From assembly GCA_017940955.1 (NCBI GenBank), contig JAGAXP010000027.1, positions 1 through 9,780 of the forward strand: 9,780 nt of DNA, in the 5' to 3' direction. Positions within the stretch are counted from its first letter, which is position 1; each line of letters opens with the position of its first letter. Of this stretch, positions 1-5,571 are shown piece by piece. The notes beneath the pieces are model-generated. The model worked only from the letters and a program-made list of their open reading frames with translations. It was not told the origin of the DNA and did not search any database. The position numbers were made by a program, and so were the translations under genes. This DNA comes from Oribacterium sp. Lineage in GTDB: Bacteria > Bacillota_A > Clostridia > Lachnospirales > Lachnospiraceae.

Positions 1-255
1 ACAGGAAGGGAATTCGATAAGAAATTCTCCAAAATCATGCGAAAAATGTGGGTACAGTTCGCCAAATGCGGTAATCCTTCCCTTTCTGGCGACATCTCGC
101 CTGACGGGAAGGCTTATGATTGGCCGCTCTACGATCTTAAGAATAAGCAAGTGATGGTTTTTGACGAGCATGACATCCGTGCTGAGAAGGAGTCAGCCAT
201 GAATATCGTCGATTGGGACAGAACCTATTTCCTGACTAAGTATTATGTCAGCTAA
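1..255 (+). CDS. Type-B carboxylesterase, C-terminal fragment (cut by left edge)
   Basis: The frame is open from base 1, so the gene begins outside the window and only about 84 C-terminal residues are visible. They carry the usual tail of the carboxylesterase/para-nitrobenzyl esterase family: a 'WVQFAKCGNPS' segment (W-x-x-F-A-x-x-G-x-P), then 'WPLYD' and a 'VFDEHD' segment, ending at TAA 253-255. In this family the catalytic Ser, Glu and His lie upstream of this tail, so none of the triad can be checked. The expected role is hydrolysis of carboxylic esters; the substrate cannot be told. A short ORF overlaps its last 11 bases but has no ribosome binding site. Family call is fairly sure, substrate unknown. 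Confidence 0.8.
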   Translation, partial: TGREFDKKFSKIMRKMWVQFAKCGNPSLSGDISPDGKAYDWPLYDLKNKQVMVFDEHDIRAEKESAMNIVDWDRTYFLTKYYVS

Positions 256-487
256 TATAACAAATCAAACAGACATTGCAGGACCGGTAATCAGCTTCTA
301 TTACGGGGCACAGGGTCATGGTAAGCTTAAGAATCTGTTAAAAACAACACCGAATTATTTGCTTGGGGTTGAGGATAAGGAAGAGGATGCTTTTGTTGTG
401 GAAATGAATAGTCTGCTGAGGCAGATATCGGATGATAAGGCAAAAACAATATTGCTGGCACAAATAAAGGTTATAGTAAGTATTTGA
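245..487 (+). pseudogene. XRE-type HTH regulator remnant with internal deletions
   Basis: The 80-residue reading frame ends in 'TTPNYLLGVEDKEED', the hallmark end of an XRE/Cro-type helix-turn-helix domain, followed by a C-terminal helix (LLRQISDDKAKTILLAQ). The upstream part also looks like an XRE domain, but compressed: 'QTDIA', 'PVISFY' and 'GKLKNLL' occur in the right order with the residues between them missing. About 60 residues are expected and fewer than 40 remain. The first ATG (245) overlaps the esterase stop, has no Shine-Dalgarno sequence in front, and is probably not a real start. I read this as a decayed DNA-binding regulator whose deletions stayed in frame. A functional mini-protein is possible but unlikely, because the HTH recognition region looks broken. 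Confidence 0.5.
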
Positions 488-509
488 GAAATCGGAAAAG
501 AGCATATAA

Positions 510-596
510 TCAGGTATTCGGAAACGTTACATGCAAAGGGCTATAGCATCATAGTTATGCTATAGCCCTTTGCATGTAACGTTTCCGAATACCTGA
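510..596. repeat. Perfect 40-bp inverted repeat, 7-nt loop
   Basis: The left arm 510-549 and right arm 557-596 are exact reverse complements over 40 bp, separated by 7 nt (550-556, catagtt). The innermost part of each arm contains the motif TGCTATAGCCCTTT or its complement. As RNA it would form a very stable hairpin from either strand. It sits between the convergent XRE remnant and methyltransferase-STAS gene, where a two-way terminator would be useful, but no U-run follows either arm directly. A small palindromic element or a recent foldback duplication are alternatives. Confidence 0.9.
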
Positions 597-619
597 CCGG
601 CAAAGAATCTGCCGGTTTT
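596..619 (+). terminator. Possible short rightward terminator
   Basis: A 7-bp stem ACCGGCA (596-602) pairs with TGCCGGT (610-616) around a 7-nt loop, and TTT follows on the plus strand, giving four T in a row (616-619). Its first base is the last base of the 40-bp inverted repeat. It would stop rightward transcription before the leftward methyltransferase gene. The T-run is short, so efficiency is doubtful. Confidence 0.35.
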
Positions 620-636
620 AAAGACGGCCCATTAAC

Positions 637-1905
637 CTATGACCATTCAAGATTAAACGCAGAATCAAAACCTGTTGTGATAAATATTTCCTTTACAGAG
701 TCACTTGCATTGTCGATTGAGAAATTATTCTTGTTTTTCAAAGCCTTATACATGATCAGCAGCACACGAAGTCCTGCTGAGGATATATAGTCAAGCTTAC
801 TGAAATCAAGAGAAAGACTTGTGATCTCTTCATTTTGGGCAGCTTCCTGATATGCCTTCAAAAGATCAGGAGAAGAGAGAGTATCCAACCTTCCTGTTAA
901 TTCGATATTAAGAGTGCCATCCTGTGCTTCTAAATGGAAGCCGAACAAATCCTCATTGCTTGAACCCTCTGTGACATAAGAATCCTTCAGAACGGTGAGC
1001 TCCCAGAAATGCATGTATTTAAACAACTCTCTTACCGCAGCGTCCTTCCCGGAATCACCATTAATTGAGCTAAAGCTATCCGGAAGGAAATCGGTCATGC
1101 ATATCTCTGTGAGTTTAAAGCCCATCTTCTTTATATAATCTCTGACAATTTTTTCATCAGGATCAAAAAAGACATTGTCGGCAAATTTTACATCAGCAGC
1201 CTCACTTGCGGATTTTGCCGTCATCCGCTTGTAAAGTTCTGTGAGGATGGCATTATTACCGAGTACGGCTTCTGCCAGCATAAAGTCAAAATGACTGTAT
1301 GCTCTGTCCAAAATGACCCAACGCCCTCCATGTTTTTCGAGCAGGCGATGAATATTTGAAAAGACTTCATCAAGCTCAGACTGGGAAAAGTACATCAAAA
1401 GACCTTCTGTGGTGATCATCAGATTGCGGGTTTCTTCAGGCACAGCTTCATCCAGAGAATTGTAATTCGTAGCATCTACAGCGTGGTAAGTTATTTTATG
1501 AGCTTTATCTGATAAAGAATTGGCTGCAGGAGATATATCATCTATAACTGCAGGCAAATCAAGACCTGTATAACCTATTCCCATACGTGACATCTTGATT
1601 CCGCGGGCTGTGTACCCACACGGAAGATCAACAACATGAGTGTTGGTTTGGCTTTCTATAAAATTATTCATTGTTTTAAAGCGAGATTCGATAAGAAACA
1701 TATATGCCGGTACGATATTTCTTATCTGATCCGATATTTCTTTTGGCAGGGCTTTCTCAGACAGTGTATCGTCAAAGCTTTTAAAAGAGAGAGCCTTAAG
1801 TAAAGCTATAGAATCCTCATCTCCTGAAGCTGCGTTTAATTGTATACATGATTTGGCCGTGCTGAAAACCGGATTGACAATTCCTCTTAATTCCTTATCG
1901 TCCAT
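637..1905 (-). CDS. Fusion of LCMT/PPM1-like SAM methyltransferase and C-terminal STAS domain
   Basis: The protein is 422 residues from ATG 1905-1903, chosen because AGGAGA lies 5 nt upstream; a longer frame starting at 1950 lacks such a site. Residues about 60-310 resemble the leucine-carboxyl-methyltransferase/TcmP group: the SAM motif I region 'VVDLPCGYTARG' (from about residue 91), an acidic 'GLDLP' turn, and 'EGLLMYF' (about 167-173), a signature of that group. From about residue 325 there is a STAS (anti-sigma-factor antagonist) domain, with 'LDYISSAGLRVLL' near 372-384. Ser376 sits where SpoIIAA-type proteins are phosphorylated. This suggests a small-molecule or protein methyltransferase whose activity or partner is set by a phosphorylation-switched module, but no kinase, phosphatase or sigma factor gene lies nearby. 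The substrate is unknown. Both domain calls are good; the functional link is inference. Confidence 0.85.
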   Translation of the reverse strand: MDDKELRGIVNPVFSTAKSCIQLNAASGDEDSIALLKALSFKSFDDTLSEKALPKEISDQIRNIVPAYMFLIESRFKTMNNFIESQTNTHVVDLPCGYTARGIKMSRMGIGYTGLDLPAVIDDISPAANSLSDKAHKITYHAVDATNYNSLDEAVPEETRNLMITTEGLLMYFSQSELDEVFSNIHRLLEKHGGRWVILDRAYSHFDFMLAEAVLGNNAILTELYKRMTAKSASEAADVKFADNVFFDPDEKIVRDYIKKMGFKLTEICMTDFLPDSFSSINGDSGKDAAVRELFKYMHFWELTVLKDSYVTEGSSNEDLFGFHLEAQDGTLNIELTGRLDTLSSPDLLKAYQEAAQNEEITSLSLDFSKLDYISSAGLRVLLIMYKALKNKNNFSIDNASDSVKEIFITTGFDSAFNLEWS

Positions 1906-1979
1906 AGTGATCTCCTTGGTGCTAATGCTTATGCTGATAAAAATCTGCAAAAACAGTTTATGCTACTACATGATTTTAC

Positions 1980-2015
1980 TATATTGTCGGACTTAATAAT
2001 AATTAAAACAATATA
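1980..2015. promoter_or_regulatory. Inverted repeat upstream of the methyltransferase-STAS gene
   Basis: TATATTGT (1980-1987) is matched in reverse complement by ACAATATA (2008-2015), with 20 nt between. It lies about 75-110 bp upstream of the methyltransferase-STAS start. It could be an operator, but the sequence is AT-rich and such pairs arise by chance. I saw no convincing -35/-10 pair on the minus strand here. Confidence 0.2.
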
Positions 2016-2098
2016 AAGATAGTAAGAGATCCGGCCGGTGAACATTAAGATTGCGGTATTGCTTTAATGAACGGTGACAGAATAAAGTCATCATGGTG

Positions 2099-2112
2099 TG
2101 CTATAGCCCTTT
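2099..2112 (+). repeat. Partial copy of the hairpin core TGCTATAGCCCTTT
   Basis: These 14 bases are identical to bases 558-571 inside the right arm of the 40-bp inverted repeat, in the same orientation. The next eight bases still resemble it loosely. The copy stands just downstream of the stop of the leftward nuclease remnant, so it and the inverted repeat flank the methyltransferase-STAS gene. No matching second arm is present here. Confidence 0.6.
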
Positions 2113-2126
2113 ACTTGTAGATGCTG

Positions 2127-2837
2127 TTATTTAATGCCGTATTTTATATACATTTCCTGTCTTTCATTGGAAGTAGCGTTTAAAGCCTTAATGAATTCAG
2201 CACTTCCCGGATCAAGCTTCTTTAGAAGCTTGGCGAGCATTTCTTCGCCCTTAGATTGACCTTCAATGCAACCTTCTGTACGGATATCATCCATTAATTC
2301 TTTCCATGCATTACCTATATTGACATGACCTCCTATTGCGTTTTCTGTAGAAATCTTAGCACCGGTATATTCATTGATCATATTTACAGTATCTGTACTG
2401 ATATTTTCGTATTCACCTGAGTTCAGTATATCACGAGTTGCAGTTTTGTTATCTGAAATCTGTATGGATTTTAAAACGGTACCGAGCTCACTTTTGAATT
2501 TCCTAAAATCCTTTATTTCATCCGGTGTTATAAGATTGAGTTTATAGTTGTTTATATATTTCAATATTTCCTCCGGAATATCATCAAACATATCATAAAG
2601 AGACCTCGGACCATCCCATGCGTTGTTATCAAAACATATTCAAAGTGTTATCACAGGCAATATACGATCTTCTTTGGAAAATCCGGATATTTTTTCAGCG
2701 CCACTAAGATCCTTCGCCTTTTCGTGATTCCTCTTTATATCATCAACTTGAGCTGCATAGTTTAATGCATCGTACAGATAATCCCTCACCGGCATTGCAT
2801 AATGCACATCTGCCTGACCTTCAATACCACACTTAAG
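2127..2837 (-). pseudogene. Rpn-family (PD-(D/E)XK) recombination-promoting nuclease, truncated and with a nonsense codon
   Basis: On the minus strand the frame reads through 'CGIEGQADVHYAMPVR', 'LYDALNY', 'FSKEDRILPVITL', a TGA (2642-2640), then on in the same frame through 'NNAWDGPRSLYDMF' to the family's tail with 'GHVNIGNAWKELMDDIRTEG' and TAA 2129-2127. These are landmarks of the Rpn/PD-(D/E)XK nuclease family (putative transposases) common in Lachnospiraceae. Full-length members are roughly 300 residues. Here the N-terminus, including the expected catalytic Asp region, is missing, and homology starts right at the GGTGCCAGGCACC palindrome. The 'GIEGQ' motif, probably the E-x-Q part of the active site, is kept. 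Apart from the TGA the frame is undamaged, so decay looks recent. Two separate proteins (starts at 2849 and 2591) are possible on paper but not likely to work. Confidence 0.75.
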
Positions 2838-2973
2838 GGTGCCAGGCACCTGGTTTTGATGATTTTAATGTCTTTGAAAGAGCAGGCTGTGATACATGAA
2901 GCTGCTCAGCGGTCTTTGACATATTTTCTTCCCTTGCAACTGCAAGAAAATATCTGAGATTTTCTATTTCCAT
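2833..2973 (-). pseudogene. LysR-family regulator, N-terminal HTH stub
   Basis: A 46-codon frame starts at ATG 2973-2971, preceded by a strong GGAGG (2983-2979) five bases upstream. It reads 'MEIENLRYFLAVAREENMS' then 'KTAEQLHVSQPALSKTLK', a textbook LysR winged-HTH opening. Homology ends at about residue 37. The frame then runs through the GGTGCCAGGCACC palindrome to a TAA at 2835-2833, and the rest (about 250 residues of linker and effector domain) is replaced by the nuclease remnant. It lies back to back with the operon starting at 3096, the usual arrangement of a LysR regulator and its target. The stub retains only part of the DNA-binding domain and no dimerisation helix, so it is almost certainly inactive. 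Confidence 0.75.
2838..2850. repeat. GGTGCCAGGCACC palindrome at the lysR/nuclease junction
   Basis: A perfect 6+1+6 palindrome, GGTGCC A GGCACC, lies exactly where the lysR stub stops and the nuclease remnant begins. I recall this sort of GGTGCC(T/A)GGCACC palindrome as a recurrent intergenic motif in bacteria, sometimes linked with small mobile elements, but I cannot verify that here. Its position suggests it marks the deletion or insertion joint. Confidence 0.6.
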
Positions 2974-3005
2974 GAAAACCTCCATAAAGCTGACAATTTA
3001 TATGT

Positions 3006-3022
3006 TATTCCAGAAACGAATA
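3006..3022. promoter_or_regulatory. Candidate LysR-type operator (TATTC-N7-GAATA)
   Basis: TATTC (3006-3010) and GAATA (3018-3022) form a 17-bp interrupted palindrome that contains the T-N11-A pattern of LysR-family binding sites. It lies in the gap between the lysR stub and the divergent operon, where such a box is expected. No clear -35/-10 pair for the operon was found around it. Confidence 0.4.
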
Positions 3023-3095
3023 TCATGATACTTATTTTGTTCATTAGCGAAAACCTGGTCAAGGATTTACTATGAAATCAGAAGGAGCAAAAAAA

Positions 3096-3311
3096 ATGGA
3101 TACCAAAAAGATTCTTGAAGGCCTTACGGACATGGGCTGTGATGAAAAAGAAATAAGCTTTATGAAAAAGATGTATGAAGAAGGGGATACAGATACGCTT
3201 CTTCGAGATCTTAGGAAATGCCGGTGCCATCTGATGGATGAACTTCATGACAGTCAGAAAAAAGTAGATACTATGGATTTTTTGATAAGACAGATCCAAA
3301 AAGAGAAATGA
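3096..3311 (+). CDS. Small charged protein of unknown function (71 aa)
   Basis: The start is taken as ATG 3096 because GAAGGAG lies 8 nt before it; an in-frame ATG at 3072 has no ribosome binding site. The product (MDTKKILEGLTDMGCDEKE...) is about 71 residues, rich in Lys, Glu and Asp, and looks mostly helical, with a C-terminal stretch 'LMDELHDSQKKVDTMDFL' likely to be a long amphipathic helix. The 'CRCHL' pair of cysteines near the middle could bind metal, but nothing proves it. I recall similar small proteins in clostridia next to oxidoreductases and hydrolases, but no function is known to me. It is the first gene of an operon of four, with its stop 20 bp before the hydrolase start. Confidence 0.75.
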   Translation: MDTKKILEGLTDMGCDEKEISFMKKMYEEGDTDTLLRDLRKCRCHLMDELHDSQKKVDTMDFLIRQIQKEK

Positions 3312-3331
3312 TTAAAACGGAGGAATGTAAA

Positions 3332-4333
3332 ATGATCAGAAAAGAAGAACTAAAACTTGTAACCGGGTGGGATAAGACCTTTAAAAAGAGCGATAAGGTA
3401 GACCACTGCAAAATCACATTTGTAAACAGATATGGAATCACTCTTGCAGCGGATATGTATGTTCCAAAGAATGCAGAAGGCAAGTTTCCTGCAATTGCTG
3501 TATGCGGGCCATTCGGAGCAGTTAAGGAGCAGTGTTCCGGTCTCTATGCTCAGACAATGGCAGAGAGAGGTTTTTTGACGATAGCATTTGACCCTTCCTT
3601 TACAGGAGAGTCCGGGGGGAATGTAAGATACATGGCATCTCCTGATATCAATACAGAAGACTTCATGGCAGCAGTTGATTTCCTTTCACTTAATGAAAAA
3701 GTAGATCCTGACAGGATTGGAATCATCGGTATCTGTGGATGGGGCGGCATGGCTGTAAATACAGCAGCTCTTGATACAAGGATCAAAGCTACAGCTGCAA
3801 TGACAATGTATGACATGACAAGAGTAAATGCCAAGGGATATTTTGACTCCGAGGACAGCGAGGAAGCAAGGTATCAGAAGAGGGCTGCCATGTGCGCTCA
3901 GAGACTTGAAGACCTTAAGGCAGGTGAGTATAAGCTTGGCGGCGGTGTAGTAGATTCGCTTCCGGAGGATGCACCTTTCTTTGTTAAAGACTATTATGAT
4001 TACTACAAGACTGACAGAGGTTATCACAAGAGAAGCCTTAATTCTAATGGTGGCTGGAATGTAATCGGCTGTGAATCCTTTGTTAATCAGCCAATACTTA
4101 AATACAGCAACGAGATCAGAAGTGCAGTTTTACTTGTTCATGGAGAAAAGGCTCATTCATGTTATTTCTCAAAGGATGCATATGCAGATATGATCAAAGA
4201 CAGCAAGTATGCAGATAACAAGGAACTTATGATAATCACTGATGCGGTGCATACAGATCTTTACGATGGCGGGGATAAAGATTATATTCCGTTTGATAAG
4301 CTGGAGAGCTTCTTTAAGGAGAATTTGAAATAA
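3332..4333 (+). CDS. Alpha/beta hydrolase with atypical nucleophile elbow
   Basis: The start is ATG 3332, with CGGAGG 8 nt upstream; an in-frame ATG at 3308 overlaps the previous stop and lacks a site. The 333-residue product resembles the YcjY/dienelactone-hydrolase-like esterases: 'ITLAADMYVPKN' strand region, 'FPAIAVCGPFGAVKEQ' (oxyanion region), 'AFDPSFTGESGG', then 'IGICGWGGMA' where the nucleophile elbow should be. Relatives usually show C-G-S-G-G here; the Ser position is Trp137 and a Cys (135) stands two residues before. A C-terminal 'LLVHGEKAHS' and 'DAVHTDLYD' supply the expected acid region and catalytic His307. It may use Cys as dienelactone hydrolases do, or be catalytically altered. 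No signal peptide is seen, so it should be cytoplasmic. The substrate is unknown; the neighbouring flavoprotein hints at a shared detoxification or redox role. Confidence 0.85.
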   Translation: MIRKEELKLVTGWDKTFKKSDKVDHCKITFVNRYGITLAADMYVPKNAEGKFPAIAVCGPFGAVKEQCSGLYAQTMAERGFLTIAFDPSFTGESGGNVRYMASPDINTEDFMAAVDFLSLNEKVDPDRIGIIGICGWGGMAVNTAALDTRIKATAAMTMYDMTRVNAKGYFDSEDSEEARYQKRAAMCAQRLEDLKAGEYKLGGGVVDSLPEDAPFFVKDYYDYYKTDRGYHKRSLNSNGGWNVIGCESFVNQPILKYSNEIRSAVLLVHGEKAHSCYFSKDAYADMIKDSKYADNKELMIITDAVHTDLYDGGDKDYIPFDKLESFFKENLK

Positions 4334-4345
4334 GGACGGGATGAT

Positions 4346-4888
4346 ATGAGCAAAGTATTAGTAATTTCAACAAGCCTTCGTGCAAATAGCAATTCAGATA
4401 TACTTACTGAAAAGCTTATAGAGGGAGCAAAAGTATCAGGTCACGATGTGGAGCATATAAGTCTAAAAGGGAAGAGCATAGGCTTTTGTATAGGATGTCT
4501 GGCATGTCAGAATACTCAGAAATGTGTCATTAATGATGATGCTGCCACGATTGCTGATAAAGTAAAGAACGTAGATACATTGGTATTTGTCACTCCTATC
4601 TATTACTACGAGATGAGTGGCCAGATGAAGACTCTTTTGGACAGACTCAATCCTCTGTATCCTTCAGATTATAAATTTAGAAATGTATATATGTTCTCTG
4701 TCGCTGCTGAGGATGAAGAGTTTGTTCCTAAAAAGGCTGAAAGTGGACTTCAGGGATGGGTTGACTGCTTTGAAAAGGTTCAGTTTTCAGGCTCATTATT
4801 CTGCGGTGGCTTAGGTGATATGGGTGAGGCATCTGGAAAAACCGAAGAGTTAAATGAAGCTTTCGAGTTTGGAAAGGCTTTAAAATAA
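4346..4888 (+). CDS. NAD(P)H-dependent flavin reductase / iron-sulfur flavoprotein-like
   Basis: The 180-residue product has a flavodoxin-like fold: N-terminal 'KVLVISTSLRANSNSD' (FMN phosphate-binding loop, residues 3-18), and 'VFVTPIYYYEMSGQMKTLLD' near residue 80-100, typical of the NADPH-dependent FMN reductase family. Between them is a compact cysteine cluster, Cys48, Cys51, Cys54 and Cys60 (C-x2-C-x2-C-x5-C), the spacing described for the 4Fe-4S cluster of archaeal and clostridial iron-sulfur flavoproteins. That predicts an FMN plus 4Fe-4S electron carrier or reductase in the cytoplasm. The start is ATG 4346 with an AAGGA site about 8-12 nt upstream, 12 bp after the hydrolase stop, so the two are cotranscribed. 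Cluster binding is inferred from spacing only. Confidence 0.85.
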   Translation: MSKVLVISTSLRANSNSDILTEKLIEGAKVSGHDVEHISLKGKSIGFCIGCLACQNTQKCVINDDAATIADKVKNVDTLVFVTPIYYYEMSGQMKTLLDRLNPLYPSDYKFRNVYMFSVAAEDEEFVPKKAESGLQGWVDCFEKVQFSGSLFCGGLGDMGEASGKTEELNEAFEFGKALK

Positions 4889-4891
4889 AGG

Positions 4892-5485
4892 ATGTTTAAG
4901 ATAAAAACGAAAATGATTTTGATAGCATTCTGTATGACAATCATGTTTTGTATGAGCGCCTGTTTAGGAAATACAATAAGCTATGGTGATAATCAGAATG
5001 CAGTAACTGAAATATCAACATCAGAAAATGTTGAAACAGAAAGCTCAGAAGAGAATGTCATGTCGGAGGGGACTGCTATGTATCAGCTGGCAGAAAAAGA
5101 TGAATCAGTAGATGATGAAGCTATTGGAGATAGTACAATGATAATGAAGATTGGCGATACAAAAGTTAATGTGGAATGGGAAGATAATCAGGCTGTAGAA
5201 GCACTTCGGGATATGGCTAAAGATGGTGATATTACCATTCAGATGTCAATGTATGGCGATTTTGAACAGGTGGGTTCCATAGGACAGAGTTTGCCACGAG
5301 ATGATAAACAGACAACAACGAGTTCAGGTGACATTGTACTTTATTCGGGCAATCAGATGGTAGTGTTCTATGGCTCCAACAGCTGGTCATACACAAGGCT
5401 TGGTCATATATCTGATACGGATGAGGCAGAGATGGCAGATCTTCTTTCACAAGGAGATGTTGCGATAACCATCAGCACGGAATAG
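4892..5485 (+). CDS. Lipoprotein with cyclophilin-like domain
   Basis: The 197-residue product begins with Lys3, Lys5 and Lys7, a hydrophobic stretch, and a lipobox-like M-S-A-C (Cys24), so it is probably lipid-anchored on the outside of the membrane. Residues about 25-80 are a Ser/Glu/Thr-rich linker. From about residue 82, 'MIMKIGDTKVNVEWEDNQA' opens a cyclophilin-like fold domain of the bacterial type, continuing through 'GDIVLYSGNQMVVFYGSN' and 'SYTRLGHI'. Members of this group are usually not proven prolyl isomerases. In clostridia the domain often sits next to, or is fused with, flavodoxins, which fits the neighbour. The start at 4892 is only 3 nt after the previous stop, with AAAGG touching the ATG, so translation is probably coupled. 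The next Met (residue 8) would drop the positive charges of the signal, favouring the first. Confidence 0.75.
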   Translation: MFKIKTKMILIAFCMTIMFCMSACLGNTISYGDNQNAVTEISTSENVETESSEENVMSEGTAMYQLAEKDESVDDEAIGDSTMIMKIGDTKVNVEWEDNQAVEALRDMAKDGDITIQMSMYGDFEQVGSIGQSLPRDDKQTTTSSGDIVLYSGNQMVVFYGSNSWSYTRLGHISDTDEAEMADLLSQGDVAITISTE

Positions 5486-5499
5486 GTGTTTTTTTAGAA

Positions 5500-5543
5500 A
5501 TGTCTGCAAAATGTCCGCATAATGTCGGCTTGATGTCTGTTTT
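5500..5543. repeat. Four 11-nt direct repeats of ATGTCNG
   Basis: Units start at exactly 11-base steps: 5500 ATGTCTGCAAA, 5511 ATGTCCGCATA, 5522 ATGTCGGCTTG, 5533 ATGTCTGTTTT. All share ATGTC-N-G and the first three share the following C. The period is close to one helical turn. They lie between the lipoprotein stop and a candidate promoter, so they could be stacked protein-binding sites on one face of the DNA. The last two units overlap a probable terminator stem. Confidence 0.6.
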
Positions 5544-5554
5544 CAGGCTTTTTT
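5527..5554 (+). terminator. Probable terminator of the hydrolase-flavoprotein-lipoprotein operon
   Basis: GGCTTGA (5527-5533) pairs with TCAGGCT (5543-5549, two G-T pairs) around a 9-nt loop, and a run of six T covers 5549-5554. It lies about 40 bp after the lipoprotein stop and is the first plausible stop signal for the operon. The stem is short, so confidence is moderate. Confidence 0.45.
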
Positions 5555-5568
5555 GAATGTGTTATATT
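5540..5568 (+). promoter_or_regulatory. Candidate promoter for the orphan RNA locus
   Basis: TTTTCA (5540-5545, four of six -35 bases) and TATATT (5563-5568, five of six -10 bases) are separated by 17 bp. Transcription would begin near 5575, at the foot of a stem-loop, and meet a strong terminator at 5651-5696. The -35 overlaps the preceding terminator loop, which lowers confidence. Confidence 0.35.
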
Positions 5569-5571
5569 TAC

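Noticed and set aside
510..596. CRISPR repeat or attC-like site at the long inverted repeat
   Set aside because: A single palindrome with no spacer array, no integrase and no attC-type core triplets; only one partial second copy exists.
1906..1950. 15-residue N-terminal extension of the methyltransferase-STAS protein
   Set aside because: No Shine-Dalgarno sequence before the upstream ATG, while AGGAGA stands 5 nt before ATG 1905 inside that stretch.
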